Under the pieces are notes generated by a model that ran no database searches, was not told where the DNA came from, and saw nothing but the letters and a program-made list of their open reading frames with translations. This document shows positions 35,133 to 46,094 of a stretch of 64,000 bases of DNA, piece after piece; positions within the stretch are counted from its first letter, which is position 1; the number at the start of each line of letters is the position of its first letter. The stretch covers positions 2,360,575 through 2,424,574 of the forward strand of contig NZ_GG697169.2 of NCBI RefSeq assembly GCF_000161835.1, given 5' to 3'. Origin of the DNA: Thalassobium sp. R2A62. Lineage in GTDB: Bacteria; Pseudomonadota; Alphaproteobacteria; Rhodobacterales; Rhodobacteraceae. A program made the position numbers and the translations under genes.

Positions 35133-36689
35133 CCTTGGTCCAACCCAGACTTCGACACGACGATTAACCTGACGCCCCCATTCTGTGTCATCACACGCCA
35201 TAGGTAGCGCCTCGCCAAACGCCTCGGTCTCAAGTGTGAAGTCTGATAGCTCTGTCTCACCCAACGCCACATTCACACGACGCTGAACAGCCTCGGCCCG
35301 AGCGCTCGAAAGTTTGCGATTTTCCGACGCAGGGCCGCGAGCATCCGAAAAACCTACAAAAATTAGACGCTGGTCGCGGTGCACGCCTGCGCGTAAATCA
35401 CGCGCCATGCGGGCCGCATTGGACCGCGACTGGGCATCCAAACGCGTTGACCCCACTTCGAACCGAAAAGTCATTGAAAGACGCTCTAGTTTGCCAAGAA
35501 CCCGCATCATACGTTGCAGCTCGGTCAATGGGACCTCTTCACCCGCGTTCAAAATTGCGGTGGCCAGTCGGTCGCCCTGCCCTTTGATCGCAGTTGGAAC
35601 ACCAGCTTGATCGACAAACCCAGCTCTTCGGACAACGCGCTGCGCCTCAGGAGACCTGACATAATTCAGAAACGCCATTGCCGCGTCAGGCAGCCGCCGC
35701 TGCGGCAAATAAAGGAACAAAGGTATCGTCAACGGATAGTCTTCGGTCCGAAGCCGCGTGCGATCTGCTGTTACCGTTAACCCACAAGGTCCAGTCAGCC
35801 CCAACGGTTCAGCGTCACCAATGCTTTCGAATGCAGTGACGCCCAGCGCGTTTGAATCAGAAAAGACTGCGTCGGACAACGCTTGGTCGTTGTCGAGCCT
35901 TATTGCCCCTGATGAGAGGGATGCATCGCTGGGTCCTAGGACGCGATCCTCGAATCCTTGGGCCAGTCCCGAATTCACATCACGTAGATATAGATTGATC
36001 GGCGCATCGCGCCCACCCAGCTCAGACCAGTTTGAAATTTCGCCAGAAAACGCGCGGTCTAAATCTGCCAGCGCTATGGATTTCACCGTTTGACCTGGAG
36101 ATACGATCGGCACCAAGCCGTCCAGCGCAACAATTCTGCTGCGCCCCGTATCGGTCAAATCGCCCAATCCAATATCGCGCGCTAGATTGCGTTCCGTGGG
36201 ACGCACTTCGCGTACCGCCATAACCACATCAGCTTCATTCGCGAGAAGATCTGCAAAACCTTCATCAGTATTGGACAGCCGAAACGTGAGCCGTAGTTTT
36301 TCCTGCTCTGTAACGGCATCAGCTAGAACATAGGAAAACTGTGAGGCGCCGCTTTCAGTTCGAAGAAACGACAATCCAGATTGTCGGGCGTAGGCCTCGA
36401 CGAGGGATGGAAGCAGCAGATCACCAATTCGATGCGCACCTGCAAAAGATAGCGCTGGAACAAATTGATCAGGATCAGGGCAATCATCTCCGGTGCAAGT
36501 CACCTCTTCAAAATCGAGAGTGAGTTCGCCAAATTCCGTGTCCACGCGGATAAATTTACCGTCGTATCCCAGGACATCGCCCATGACCGTTAGGCCGCCT
36601 CCGTTTGCCACTAGCGTGACAGGATCAGCCCATATTGGAACATTCGACATGAAAAGTGCGGCGATGACCGCCGCACATTTGCGTAGCAT
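35124..36689 (-). CDS. PstS-like substrate-binding protein fused to OmpA domain
   Basis: The 521-residue protein has a signal peptide (ending IWADP), a unique N-terminal part with a Cys pair (CTGDDC, residues 65-70), a PstS-like periplasmic binding domain (about 80-370, with YVRSPEAQRVVRRAGF at its end) and a C-terminal OmpA-like peptidoglycan-binding domain (about 405-520, with FVGFSDARG and SSARAEAVQRRV). This would tether a phosphate- or anion-binding module to the cell wall. Its 3' end overlaps radC by 9 bp. Ligand is inferred from fold only. Confidence 0.82.
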   Translation of the reverse strand: MLRKCAAVIAALFMSNVPIWADPVTLVANGGGLTVMGDVLGYDGKFIRVDTEFGELTLDFEEVTCTGDDCPDPDQFVPALSFAGAHRIGDLLLPSLVEAYARQSGLSFLRTESGASQFSYVLADAVTEQEKLRLTFRLSNTDEGFADLLANEADVVMAVREVRPTERNLARDIGLGDLTDTGRSRIVALDGLVPIVSPGQTVKSIALADLDRAFSGEISNWSELGGRDAPINLYLRDVNSGLAQGFEDRVLGPSDASLSSGAIRLDNDQALSDAVFSDSNALGVTAFESIGDAEPLGLTGPCGLTVTADRTRLRTEDYPLTIPLFLYLPQRRLPDAAMAFLNYVRSPEAQRVVRRAGFVDQAGVPTAIKGQGDRLATAILNAGEEVPLTELQRMMRVLGKLERLSMTFRFEVGSTRLDAQSRSNAARMARDLRAGVHRDQRLIFVGFSDARGPASENRKLSSARAEAVQRRVNVALGETELSDFTLETEAFGEALPMACDDTEWGRQVNRRVEVWVGPRLE

Positions 36690-36716
36690 AGGACTGACCT
36701 CGTTAAGCGACTGTCC

Positions 36717-37817
36717 CTATTTTGCAGCGAGCGTCAGGTCCTGCAACATGTTATTTAAAACAATGTAGTCACCAACTGCATCGCAATCCGGCATTGTCAT
36801 CTCTAGATCGAGCGTTTCAATGCCTTCTTCCGACGGCACTTGCAGCGATTGAGCCGCTACATCACGACCACAGTTCGAGGCCGTAATTTCTGCTTCAACG
36901 CTCAGTTCGACTGTAACTTCGTTTGAAACGGTCGCAGTCGGAAAAGTATAAACCTCGGCCATGAAAGGGTTCGTTGTGTTTTCAAAGCCAAGACGCATGA
37001 TGTACCCGCCCTCTCCACGCACGACACCTTCCATCGATCCGGCGGCATTCATCCAAACATGGCCCGGACCACCAAAATGCGCACCACGCTCGAACGCATG
37101 CAATGCTACATCGATGTCACCCTGCCACTGCAAAACAGCGCGGTCATAGCGAGCCAAATCTGGCACTTCGGTGTTTGCCATAGCGCCCTCACCATCATCA
37201 AAGGCGACAATGAAAACTGCGCCTTGTGCCAATGCAGGAACCATAATTTCAAAACCACCATCGTCGTCTGTGACGGTGGTAAAGATCATGCCTTGGTGGT
37301 GGATTGTAGCACGTGCATTTGCCTGACATGGCGCGTCGAGCGTCAGATCAACCATTGCTGCGGGCATCGCTTTTGCCTCTAGCAAGAGATTGCAGGCCAG
37401 CGTTGGTGCAACTTCTGTCGGAACGGATGCAACCGCATCTGCTGAAACGTCAGCCATGGGGGCCTCTGTGTCCAGTGCTGCAAGCTGTACAGGGGCTGTG
37501 ACAGGCTCTGAGACCTCAACAGGCGCAAAGTCAGCGAGAATGGCTGGTGCTTGCTCTTCAATTTGAGGTTGCTCTAATACGGGACCGTCCAACGCCACTG
37601 CGTCATCTTGCTGCCCAGTTGGAGCGCTCAGTACACTTGCTGTTTGTACTTGGGCCAATTCAGGGATTTGTTCGATCTGAATATTTGCGGTCTGTTCGGC
37701 AACCTCGTCAGAGGTGAACTTTGCAGCCAGCGCATCGCCGTTTAGCATCACAAGGCCAATTGCCATTGCAGCGGAGAACGTTCCGCCAGCCATAAGAACC
37801 TGTCTTGATCGGGACAT
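36717..37817 (-). CDS. secreted hypothetical protein next to secA
   Basis: The 366-residue protein has a signal peptide (residues 1-32, ending GDALA), an acidic low-complexity Glu/Pro/Ala/Val region (about 33-135), then a globular part with paired cysteines (ACNLLLEAKAMP and APCQANARATIHHQG; later NCGRD and PDCD). The segment TTVTDDDGGFEIMVPAL looks like a carboxypeptidase-regulatory or bacterial Ig-type beta domain. No enzymatic motif is visible. It is probably periplasmic. Homologues adjacent to secA are sometimes labelled translocase, but nothing in this sequence supports that label. Confidence 0.7.
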   Translation of the reverse strand: MSRSRQVLMAGGTFSAAMAIGLVMLNGDALAAKFTSDEVAEQTANIQIEQIPELAQVQTASVLSAPTGQQDDAVALDGPVLEQPQIEEQAPAILADFAPVEVSEPVTAPVQLAALDTEAPMADVSADAVASVPTEVAPTLACNLLLEAKAMPAAMVDLTLDAPCQANARATIHHQGMIFTTVTDDDGGFEIMVPALAQGAVFIVAFDDGEGAMANTEVPDLARYDRAVLQWQGDIDVALHAFERGAHFGGPGHVWMNAAGSMEGVVRGEGGYIMRLGFENTTNPFMAEVYTFPTATVSNEVTVELSVEAEITASNCGRDVAAQSLQVPSEEGIETLDLEMTMPDCDAVGDYIVLNNMLQDLTLAAK

Positions 37818-37866
37818 CGTCGCCTCCTCACCAGTTGGTTAGTTTCAGAGGTACAATTAACAAGAA

Positions 37867-37894
37867 CCTTGGCCTAAGGGTGACTTGGCCAAGG
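37867..37894 (-). terminator. terminator downstream of secA
   Basis: CCTTGGCC (37867-37874) pairs with GGCCAAGG (37887-37894), with an inner AAG/CTT pairing. Read on the minus strand it is followed by a weak T-rich tract (TTCTTGTTAATT). It lies 29 bp after the secA stop. Confidence 0.6.
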
Positions 37895-37922
37895 TACTTT
37901 TACGTCGGAATTAAGGCGTCGC

Positions 37923-40619
37923 TTAGGACAGTTTGCCGTGGCAGTGCTTGAATTTTTTGCCTGAACCACACGGACAATTGTCGTTCCGGCCAGGGTTGCC
38001 CCATGTTGTCGGATCAGATTCATCAAACCCGTCAATCGCCTGACCAGTCGGCGGTGTAGCGTTCGCTTGCGCCGCTGCAACTTGCATTGCCTGCTGCTGT
38101 TGAGCCAGCTGCTCCAGCAAAGCGGCCTCTTCTTCAGGGGTCCGCATGCGGATCGACGACAATGTCTTAGTTACGTCTTCACGCAGCCCATCGACCAAAC
38201 CTTCAAAGAGCTGGAAGCTCTCAGTCTTGTATTCGTTTAAAGGGTCACGCTGCGCGTACCCACGGAAACCAACAACGGACCGCAGGTGTTCAAGCGTCAA
38301 CAGATGCTCGCGCCATTTGCGATCAATTGTTTGCAGCAGTACCTGCTTTTCGATGTTGCGCATGTTCTCTGCGCCAAACGTCTCAAACTTTTCTTCCATG
38401 AACTTGTCGCTAGAGTCTTCGAGACGTTCGCGAATGTCGGCATCGTCAACACCCTCTTCGTCAGCCCATTCCATGACCGGCACGTCGACGCCCAGTTTCT
38501 CAATCACTTCGGCATATAGGCCTTCGGTATTCCATTGGTCGGCATAGCTCTTGGCGGGCATGTGATGCGTGACCATATCGTCGATCACTTGATACCGCAT
38601 GTCTTGGGCAATCTCGCCAATGTCCTGAGCTTCCATGATCTCGCGACGCTGACCAAAGATCACCTTACGTTGGTCGTTCATCACGTCATCGAACTTCAAG
38701 AGCTGCTTGCGAATGTCAAAGTTACGACCTTCGACCTTTGCTTGCGCCTTTTCCAACGACTTGTTCACCCACGGGTGGACGATCGCTTCACCTTCTTGCA
38801 TGCCCAGCTTCGAGAGGACGGCGTCTAGACGCTCGGATCCAAAGATCCGCATGAGGTCATCTTCAAGCGAGAGGAAGAATGACGAACGGCCTGGGTCACC
38901 CTGACGTCCAGAGCGGCCACGCAACTGGTTATCGATACGGCGGCTCTCGTGACGCTCAGTCGCGAGAACATAGAGACCACCAGCCTCTTTGACCTTTTCC
39001 TTTTCGTCAGCGACCTCAGATTCGATCCGTGCACGCAACGCCTCTGGATCAGCTTCAGGATCAGCAGCCAACGCATCTTGGACGCGCATTTCAACATTGC
39101 CGCCCAACTGAATGTCAGTACCCCGACCAGCCATATTGGTCGCGATTGTCACGGCGCCAAGTTTTCCCGCGTCCGCAATAATCTGCGCCTCTTGCTCGTG
39201 CTGTCGCGCGTTCAGAACGTTGTGCGTGATCCCTTGCGCCTCAAGAAGGTGGCTAAGGAATTCAGATTTTTCGATCGAGGTCGTACCTACGAGAATCGGC
39301 TGCTGTTTCGCATTTGCTTCTTGGATCGACTTGACGACACCTGCGAATTTTTCCTCAGCGGTCCGGTAGACAGCGTCATGTTCGTCTTCCCGGGCAACGG
39401 GGCGGTTAGTCGGTACTTCGACAACGCCCAGTTTATAAATCTCGAGGAATTCTTCTTCTTCGGTCAGTGCTGTACCGGTCATGCCAGCCAGTTTTTCGTA
39501 GAGACGGAAATAGTTCTGGAATGTCACCGAAGCCAGCGTCACGTTCTCAGGCTGGATTTTGAGACCTTCTTTGGCTTCGATCGCCTGATGCAAGCCATCA
39601 GACAAACGACGTCCTGCCATCATACGGCCAGTGAATTCATCGATGAGAACGGCGTCGCCGTCTCGTACGATATAGTCTTTGTCTTTCGTGAATAGTTTGT
39701 GAGCGCGCAGACCTTGGTTCACGTGATGAACAATTGTCGTGCTCTCTGGATCATAGAGCGACTGACCTTCAGGCAAAATTCCACGTGCGGCGAGGTTTTC
39801 CTCGAGCCACTCGTTGCCCTCATCCGTGTAGCTCACGTTGCGCGTTTTTTCGTCCAGCTCGTAATGATCGTCCTGAATTTCAGGAATGATTTTGTCGATT
39901 GTCAAATAGAGTTCGGAACGGTCCTGCGCTGGTCCAGAAATAATCAGCGGTGTCCGGGCTTCGTCAATCAAGATCGAGTCGACCTCGTCCACGATGGCAA
40001 AGTTATGATCCCGCTGGTTCATCTGAGACAGCTCAGATTTCATGTTGTCGCGCAGATAGTCAAAACCCAGCTCGTTGTTCGTCGCATAGGTAATGTCGGC
40101 GTTATACGCCTCTTTCTTTTCGTCCTCTGGCTGCTGTGGATATACCACGCCCGTGGTCAGGCCCAGCGCACTATAGACCTTGCTCATCCATTCAGCATCG
40201 CGCTTGGCAAGGTAGTCGTTGACCGTAACGATATGTACGCCCTTGCCGCCCAACGCATTTAGATATGCTGCAAAGGTCGCCGTCAGTGTTTTGCCTTCAC
40301 CAGTTTTTTGCTCAGAGATATTACCTTGATGCAAAAAGATGCCACCCATCAACTGGGTGTCGAACGCACGCAGGCCCAGCGCACGTTTTGCCGCTTCGCG
40401 GCAGTTTGCAAACGCTTCGGGTAGGATATCATCAAGGTTCTCACCACGCATCGCGCGTTCGGCCAATTGCAAGGTCTTATCTTTGAGGCCCTCATCAGAC
40501 AACGCTTCGAATTCAGGTTCGAGCGCGTTGATTTTGTCAATAACGGGACGTACAGATTTGATCTTGCGGTCATTGGGCGTGCCAAAAACCTTCTTTGTGA
40601 GTGTTCCGAAACCCAGCAT
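37923..40619 (-). CDS. secA: preprotein translocase ATPase SecA
   Basis: The 898-residue motor has Walker A in [20 protein letters not shown], the DEAD-type [20 protein letters not shown], the helicase motif [12 protein letters not shown], a helical scaffold region, and a C-terminal zinc-binding SEC-C tail ([14 protein letters not shown]) that binds SecB and phospholipid. It drives unfolded preproteins through SecYEG. Length is normal for alphaproteobacteria. It is divergent from the parvulin gene at 40799, itself an export-linked folding factor. Confidence 0.98.
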   Translation of the reverse strand: MLGFGTLTKKVFGTPNDRKIKSVRPVIDKINALEPEFEALSDEGLKDKTLQLAERAMRGENLDDILPEAFANCREAAKRALGLRAFDTQLMGGIFLHQGNISEQKTGEGKTLTATFAAYLNALGGKGVHIVTVNDYLAKRDAEWMSKVYSALGLTTGVVYPQQPEDEKKEAYNADITYATNNELGFDYLRDNMKSELSQMNQRDHNFAIVDEVDSILIDEARTPLIISGPAQDRSELYLTIDKIIPEIQDDHYELDEKTRNVSYTDEGNEWLEENLAARGILPEGQSLYDPESTTIVHHVNQGLRAHKLFTKDKDYIVRDGDAVLIDEFTGRMMAGRRLSDGLHQAIEAKEGLKIQPENVTLASVTFQNYFRLYEKLAGMTGTALTEEEEFLEIYKLGVVEVPTNRPVAREDEHDAVYRTAEEKFAGVVKSIQEANAKQQPILVGTTSIEKSEFLSHLLEAQGITHNVLNARQHEQEAQIIADAGKLGAVTIATNMAGRGTDIQLGGNVEMRVQDALAADPEADPEALRARIESEVADEKEKVKEAGGLYVLATERHESRRIDNQLRGRSGRQGDPGRSSFFLSLEDDLMRIFGSERLDAVLSKLGMQEGEAIVHPWVNKSLEKAQAKVEGRNFDIRKQLLKFDDVMNDQRKVIFGQRREIMEAQDIGEIAQDMRYQVIDDMVTHHMPAKSYADQWNTEGLYAEVIEKLGVDVPVMEWADEEGVDDADIRERLEDSSDKFMEEKFETFGAENMRNIEKQVLLQTIDRKWREHLLTLEHLRSVVGFRGYAQRDPLNEYKTESFQLFEGLVDGLREDVTKTLSSIRMRTPEEEAALLEQLAQQQQAMQVAAAQANATPPTGQAIDGFDESDPTTWGNPGRNDNCPCGSGKKFKHCHGKLS

Positions 40620-40798
40620 ATAAATCTGCCTCTCAAGCGTCTGACGTCATTGTTAAATGAAGGTTGCTTGCCCGTCTTGGCACACGCGCCTAGAACAAAG
40701 GCCAAGACCGGCCCTTCAAGGACCTTTAGGCGATGTAAGGGGCCGTATACACAGTGTCAACGTTGCGCCCCCGCGTGACCTATTCAAGGATGACTTAG

Positions 40799-41644
40799 AT
40801 GTCGAAATTCACCATGTTTTTAGCCTCAGCGGCCTCGGTCGTTACGCTCGCGGCGCCTGTTTTAGCACAGGACACGACCGCAGACACAGTTGTAGCCACA
40901 ATCAACGGCACCGACATCACAGTCGGTCACATGATCATCACCCGTGCTCAACTGCCGCAACAGTACCAACAATTTCCACCAGATGTCCTGTTTTCAGGCA
41001 TTTTGGATCAGCTGATCCAACAGACGTTGCTCAGTCAGAGCCTCAAGAACGAGACGGACCGGATGATGCTGAGCCTCGAGAATGAGCGTCGTTCACTGCG
41101 TGCCGGCGAAGTTATCACCAACCTCACAGGCAACGCTGTCACAGAAGAGGCGATCCAGGCGGCCTATGACGCGCGCTTTTCAGGGGCCGAGCCGGAAACA
41201 GAATACAACGCATCACATATTCTGGTTGAAACACTCGAAGAGGCAGTGGCTGTGCAGGCCGAAATCGAAGCTGGCGCCGATTTTGCAGAAGTGGCGGCTG
41301 AGAAATCAACCGGCCCATCCGGTCCAAACGGGGGTCAATTGGGATGGTTCGGTCCTGGCATGATGGTTGCCCCATTTGAAGCGGCAGTAGTTGAGATGGA
41401 GGTCGGAACATTGTCCGGTCCGGTCGAAACCCAGTTCGGTTTCCACATCATCACGCTGAACGAAACCCGCGTCAAAGAAGCACCAGCGATCGAAACACTG
41501 CGCCCTGAATTGGAAGCTGAGCTGCAGCAATCGGCCATCGAGGACAAGATTACAGAGTTGCGCGAGGCGGCAGAAATCACTCAAGTAGACGAAGGATCAA
41601 TCGATCCCACATTGCTAACGAACCTCGAGCTGTTGGAGCCCTAA
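40799..41644 (+). CDS. periplasmic parvulin-type peptidyl-prolyl isomerase
   Basis: The 281-residue protein has a signal peptide (ending APVLAQD, residues 1-22), a SurA/PrsA-like helical N-terminal part and a PpiC rotamase domain (about 135-230: YNASHILVETLEEA, GGQLGWFGPGMMV, FGFHIITLNE). It helps fold exported proteins, especially outer-membrane ones. It is divergent from secA and 3 bp upstream of argJ, which makes a short operon with it. Confidence 0.92.
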   Translation: MSKFTMFLASAASVVTLAAPVLAQDTTADTVVATINGTDITVGHMIITRAQLPQQYQQFPPDVLFSGILDQLIQQTLLSQSLKNETDRMMLSLENERRSLRAGEVITNLTGNAVTEEAIQAAYDARFSGAEPETEYNASHILVETLEEAVAVQAEIEAGADFAEVAAEKSTGPSGPNGGQLGWFGPGMMVAPFEAAVVEMEVGTLSGPVETQFGFHIITLNETRVKEAPAIETLRPELEAELQQSAIEDKITELREAAEITQVDEGSIDPTLLTNLELLEP

Positions 41645-41647
41645 GAC

Positions 41648-42862
41648 ATGACCATCTCGCCGCTTGCGCCAAACGCGTTTCCTGATCTTCCTGTAATTCG
41701 TGGTGCTCGCTTTGCCGCGGTCGAGGCCGGTGTGCGATATGCGGGGCGGCGCGATGTTATGTTGGCCGTGCTAGATGCCGGAACCTCTGTGGCGGGCGTT
41801 TTCACACGCTCGTCCACCCGCGCGGCACCCGTGTTGGATTGTCAGTCAAAGCTGGGCAAGTCATCCGCGGGTTCTGCGGCGATCTTGGTGAATGCGGGAA
41901 ATGCTAATGCCTTTACAGGTAAGAACGGCGCAAACGCTGTTGCAGCGATCACAACCGCAGTCGCCGCAACGACAGGTGTAGAAGAACAACGTGTGTTTAC
42001 CGCGTCGACTGGTGTGATCGGTGAGCCTTTGCCGTTCGACCGGATCACGCAGAAATTGGGTGAGCTCAACAAAGCTCTATCCGATACGGCGATTAATGAC
42101 GCTGCAGAGGCGATCCGGACAACGGATACATTTGCCAAAGGCGCGGGAAAGACAGTTTTGGTCGGTGGGCAATCCGTTCAGATCGCAGGCATCGCCAAAG
42201 GATCTGGCATGATCGCGCCGGACATGGCGACGATGTTGGTTTATATTTTTACCGATGCCAAAATTTCTCAAAAGGCGCTTCAGGCGCAAGTGTCAGCGCT
42301 GAACAACACGACGTTCAACTGTATCACTGTGGATAGCGACACTTCGACCTCGGACAGCTTGATCATAGCCGCGACTGGAGCATCCGGTGTCGATGTCGAA
42401 AACAGTCTAGGGTTTCAAACCGCGCTTCACGATGTGATGCTAGATCTCGCACAACAGGTCGTGCGCGACGGCGAGGGCGCAACCAAGTTTGTTGAAGTGC
42501 GGGTTTCGGGCGCAGCATCCGATAGCGAGGCCAAAACGATCGGTCTTTCGATTGCCAACTCGCCCTTAGTCAAAACGGCAGTTGCGGGCGAAGATCCCAA
42601 CTGGGGCCGCATCGTTATGGCAGTTGGAAAGTCCGGCGCACAAGCAGATCGTGACCTGCTAACCATCCGGTTTGGTGACATCCTCGTTGCAGAAAAAGGA
42701 TGGGTTTCGCCAAAATACTCAGAAGAAAAAGCGGCGGCCTACATGAAGCAGTCGGATTTGGTGATCAGCGTTGATCTTGGGATTGGCGGTGGCAACTCGA
42801 CCGTTTGGACCTGTGATCTGACGCATGGCTATATCAAAATCAATGCCGACTACCGGTCCTAA
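41648..42862 (+). CDS. argJ: bifunctional glutamate N-acetyltransferase / ornithine acetyltransferase
   Basis: The 404-residue precursor has the autocleavage motif KGSGMIAPDMATMLVYIFTD; cleavage before the Thr of ATML yields alpha and beta chains with Thr as nucleophile. The C terminus, GYIKINADYRS, is conserved. It recycles the acetyl group from N-acetylornithine to glutamate in arginine synthesis in the cytoplasm. It lies between the parvulin gene and mutT, all close together. Confidence 0.96.
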   Translation: MTISPLAPNAFPDLPVIRGARFAAVEAGVRYAGRRDVMLAVLDAGTSVAGVFTRSSTRAAPVLDCQSKLGKSSAGSAAILVNAGNANAFTGKNGANAVAAITTAVAATTGVEEQRVFTASTGVIGEPLPFDRITQKLGELNKALSDTAINDAAEAIRTTDTFAKGAGKTVLVGGQSVQIAGIAKGSGMIAPDMATMLVYIFTDAKISQKALQAQVSALNNTTFNCITVDSDTSTSDSLIIAATGASGVDVENSLGFQTALHDVMLDLAQQVVRDGEGATKFVEVRVSGAASDSEAKTIGLSIANSPLVKTAVAGEDPNWGRIVMAVGKSGAQADRDLLTIRFGDILVAEKGWVSPKYSEEKAAAYMKQSDLVISVDLGIGGGNSTVWTCDLTHGYIKINADYRS

Positions 42863-42871
42863 GGTGACGGC

Positions 42872-43270
42872 ATGAAAATGGTTCTAGTTTCTGCGGTTGC
42901 CCTTATTGACCCCGATGGTCGTGTGCTTTTGGCCCAACGACCAGAAGGGAAGTCCATGGCCGGGCTTTGGGAATTCCCTGGCGGCAAGATCGAGGCAGGA
43001 GAGACGCCAGAGATCGCGCTGATCCGAGAGCTTCAAGAAGAGCTTGGGATCAACACTTGGGAATCCTGCTTGGCGCCTTTGACTTTTGCGAGCCATAGCT
43101 ACGATGATTTTCATCTGTTGATGCCACTCTTTGCCTGTCGGAAATGGGATGGCACACCTCAATCCCGCGAAGATCAGGCGTTGAAATGGGTTCATGCGAG
43201 TCAACTTAGAGATTACCCGATGCCGGCGGCAGACGTTCCGCTGATACCGATCCTGCGGGATTTGCTGTAG
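42872..43270 (+). CDS. mutT: 8-oxo-dGTP diphosphatase MutT
   Basis: The 132-residue Nudix hydrolase has the full Nudix box GGKIEAGETPEIALIRELQE and EELGI (residues about 37-60). The early LLAQRPEGKSMAGLWEFPGG is typical of MutT. It hydrolyses 8-oxo-dGTP to prevent AT to CG transversions. It lies 9 bp after argJ, in the argJ-mutT arrangement common in Rhodobacterales. Confidence 0.93.
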   Translation: MKMVLVSAVALIDPDGRVLLAQRPEGKSMAGLWEFPGGKIEAGETPEIALIRELQEELGINTWESCLAPLTFASHSYDDFHLLMPLFACRKWDGTPQSREDQALKWVHASQLRDYPMPAADVPLIPILRDLL

Positions 43271-43408
43271 TTTCGACCAATAAAACCGACGCAAATCCAA
43301 TTTTTCCATGAATATGGCAGAATTGTGGCAGTTTTTACTAGAATTTTGCATTGAGTTAATACACCCTAACGGACAGTAACCACGAACTCTTTTGGGGAGG
43401 AGTATACG

Positions 43409-43531
43409 ATGGTCCGTACAATCACACTGGGCAGCTGCGTTTCAGTTCAAGGAATTTTGGTTCGCACGCTCGACAACGGCAAACTGGTTGTCCGCGTAGG
43501 CGAGCGCATTTTCACTGGTGCGCCTGTTTAA
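43409..43531 (+). CDS. 40-aa small protein
   Basis: The ATG at 43409 is preceded by the very strong ribosome-binding site GGGGAGGAG at about 7 bp, and the 40-residue frame is followed 21 bp later by a strong terminator, so the unit looks expressed. The product has three or so predicted beta strands (TITLGSCVSVQGILV, GKLVVRVGERIFTG). No membrane segment or known domain is seen. Function unknown. Confidence 0.65.
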   Translation: MVRTITLGSCVSVQGILVRTLDNGKLVVRVGERIFTGAPV

Positions 43532-43552
43532 ACTACCTTTTCGTTCTTAGAC

Positions 43553-43586
43553 AAAAAGGGGGCCGTCGTCTGACAGCCCCCTTTTT
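43553..43586. terminator. bidirectional terminator
   Basis: AAAAAGGGGGC (43553-43563) and GCCCCCTTTTT (43576-43586) form a stem with A- and T-runs on both sides. It sits between the 40-aa gene and the 3' end of infB and can serve both. Confidence 0.92.
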
Positions 43587-43609
43587 CTACTTCTATCGAC
43601 TGCTTGTCG

Positions 43610-46078
43610 TTAGTCGAGCGAACGCTCAACTTCTTCGCGCTCGAAGATTTCGATCACATCGTTTGCACGGATGTCATCATAGTTTTCAAACGCCATGCCG
43701 CACTCTTGACCAGACTGAACCTCAGGCACTTCATCCTTGAAGCGTTTGAGCGTCTTCAGAGTGCCTTCGTGAATAACGACGTTGTCACGCAGCAAGCGAA
43801 CACCCGCAGAACGACGCGCAACACCTTCGGTCACGAGACAACCAGCGACCTTGCCGACGTTCGATACTTTGAACACATCTTTGATGTTGGCATAGCCGAT
43901 AAAGTTCTCTTTGATCTCGGCGCTAAGCAAGCCAGAGGCCGCTGCTTTGACGTCATCAACCAGATCGTAGATCACCGAGTAGTAACGGATCTCAACGCCC
44001 TTTTGGTTGGCGACGGAACGGGCAGTCGCATTAGCACGTACGTTAAAGCCAATAACCGGTGCACCGGATGCTTCAGCAAGACCAATGTCCGATTCTGTAA
44101 TCGCACCGACGCCGGAATGCAGAACACGCACGCGAACTTCTTCGTTGCCGATCTTCTCCATCGCTTGCACGATCGCTTCTGCTGAACCTTGAACGTCAGC
44201 CTTAACGAGGATGGGCATCTCGCTCATGTTCTCGTCAGCTTTTGCATTGGCCATCAACTGGTCAAGCGTTACCGCTGCACCAGCTGCCGCACGTTTGTCC
44301 TTGGCCGCCTTTTCACGATATTCCGCGATCTCGCGTGCTTGTCCTTCGGTATCAACAACGTTCAGAACATCGCCCGCCTCAGGTGTCCCGTTAAGGCCAA
44401 GAACCTCAACTGGGACCGATGGACCAGCTTCTTTTACACGTTCACCTTGGTCGTTGATCAAAGCACGGACACGACCGTACTGCTCACCCACAACAAAGAT
44501 GTCGCCCTGACGCAATGTACCGTTCTGAACCAGAACTGTTGCTACTGGACCGCGACCCACATCAAGTTGAGCCTCAATCACCGCACCATTCGCAGCGCGA
44601 TCAGCGTTTGCTTTGAGCTCGAGAATTTCCGACTGAAGCGCAATCGCTTCAAGCAGCTCGTCCAAGCCAGTGCCGTTGATGGCAGACACTTCGACGTCTT
44701 GCACATCACCAGACATTTTCTCGACAATCACTTCGTGCTGAAGAAGATCGGTACGAACTTTGTCTGGGTTCGCCGCTGGGCGGTCGATCTTGTTGATCGC
44801 CACAATCATTGGCACTTTGGCAGCTTTGGCGTGGTTGATCGCTTCGATTGTCTGCGGCATGACCGCATCATCAGCAGCAACCACCAGAACCACGATGTCA
44901 GTCACCTGAGCACCGCGTGCACGCATAGACGTAAACGCAGCGTGGCCGGGTGTGTCGAGGAACGTCAATTTCTTGCCGTCTTGATCGACCTGATACGCGC
45001 CGATGTGCTGCGTGATACCGCCAGCTTCGCCAGCAACAACACGTGCGTTCCGGATCGCGTCCAACAGAGACGTTTTACCGTGGTCAACGTGACCCATGAT
45101 CGTGATGACAGGGGGACGCCCGGCCAGATCTTCTGGCTTGTCGGCCTCTTGCTCGATCACTTGCTCAACATCAGCGTCGGAAACGCGAACCACTTTGTGG
45201 CCGAATTCTTCAATAATCAGCTCAGCTGTATCAGCATCAATTGTCTGCGTCTGTGTCGCCATGATGCCGTTGGTCATCAGTGATTTGACCACATCAGCCA
45301 CACGTTCGGACATACGGTTGGCGAGCTCGCTGACCACAATTGCTTCTGGCAACTGCACGTCGCGAATAACCTTTTCACGCTCGACGTTCATGCCCATCGC
45401 TTTTTGGCGGGCACGCTCTTGCTTACGCTTCATTGCGGCCATCGACTTATGACGGCTTTCGCCACCGCGCAACGCTTGGTTGACGGTCAGTTTGCCACCA
45501 CGACGGCTGTCATCACGGGCGCCTTTGCCCTTGTTGTCACGACGTGGTTCTTCGCGTGCAGGCTGCTTGCGGGCCGGCGGCGCAGCCTTGGCGCCACCTG
45601 TGCGTGTCTCAGCAGGTTCTGCCGCAGGAGCAGCTGCAGCCATAGCCGCAGCTTCGGCTTCGCGCTTCTTACGATCATCTTCTTCGGCTTTCGCCTTCAG
45701 AGCGTCCACGCGTTCACGCTCAGCACGTTCTTTGGCCTCGGCTTCTTCCCGACGGCGCTCGCGGTCAGCAGCGCGTGCTTGCTCTTCTTTTTCACGCGCA
45801 GCCGCATCTTCGACTTCGCGCGCCTTCGCAGCTTGCAACGCCTTGAGGCGACGATCCATTTCGGCATCAGAAATACCGGCAGGGCGCTTGGAAGGATCCC
45901 CAATTGGACGTCCGCCGCCACCCGCAGGTTTGGACGCACCCGCCTTGGGCACAACAACTTTCTTGCGCTTGGTTTCCACCACGACGCTCTTGGTACGCCC
46001 ATGGCTAAAGCTCTGCTTTACGCTGCCCGCATTGGGACCGCGCAGACCAAGTGTTTTTTTGCCGTCACTATCGCTCAT
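43610..46078 (-). CDS. infB: translation initiation factor IF-2
   Basis: The 822-residue GTPase has a highly charged Ala/Glu/Arg/Lys-rich N-terminal region (about 30-200), an IF2 N domain (about 240-290), then the G domain with [23 protein letters not shown] and NKIDRP, and domains II to IV. It brings fMet-tRNA to the 30S subunit. It is the last gene of rimP-nusA-ylxR-infB and is followed by a strong terminator. Confidence 0.97.
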   Translation of the reverse strand: MSDSDGKKTLGLRGPNAGSVKQSFSHGRTKSVVVETKRKKVVVPKAGASKPAGGGGRPIGDPSKRPAGISDAEMDRRLKALQAAKAREVEDAAAREKEEQARAADRERRREEAEAKERAERERVDALKAKAEEDDRKKREAEAAAMAAAAPAAEPAETRTGGAKAAPPARKQPAREEPRRDNKGKGARDDSRRGGKLTVNQALRGGESRHKSMAAMKRKQERARQKAMGMNVEREKVIRDVQLPEAIVVSELANRMSERVADVVKSLMTNGIMATQTQTIDADTAELIIEEFGHKVVRVSDADVEQVIEQEADKPEDLAGRPPVITIMGHVDHGKTSLLDAIRNARVVAGEAGGITQHIGAYQVDQDGKKLTFLDTPGHAAFTSMRARGAQVTDIVVLVVAADDAVMPQTIEAINHAKAAKVPMIVAINKIDRPAANPDKVRTDLLQHEVIVEKMSGDVQDVEVSAINGTGLDELLEAIALQSEILELKANADRAANGAVIEAQLDVGRGPVATVLVQNGTLRQGDIFVVGEQYGRVRALINDQGERVKEAGPSVPVEVLGLNGTPEAGDVLNVVDTEGQAREIAEYREKAAKDKRAAAGAAVTLDQLMANAKADENMSEMPILVKADVQGSAEAIVQAMEKIGNEEVRVRVLHSGVGAITESDIGLAEASGAPVIGFNVRANATARSVANQKGVEIRYYSVIYDLVDDVKAAASGLLSAEIKENFIGYANIKDVFKVSNVGKVAGCLVTEGVARRSAGVRLLRDNVVIHEGTLKTLKRFKDEVPEVQSGQECGMAFENYDDIRANDVIEIFEREEVERSLD

Positions 46079-46094
46079 CTAGCTCGTCTTCCTT

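Noticed and set aside
44189-45283. 364-codon frame antisense to infB
   Set aside because: Shadow of infB in the opposite strand; no family similarity and no start signal.
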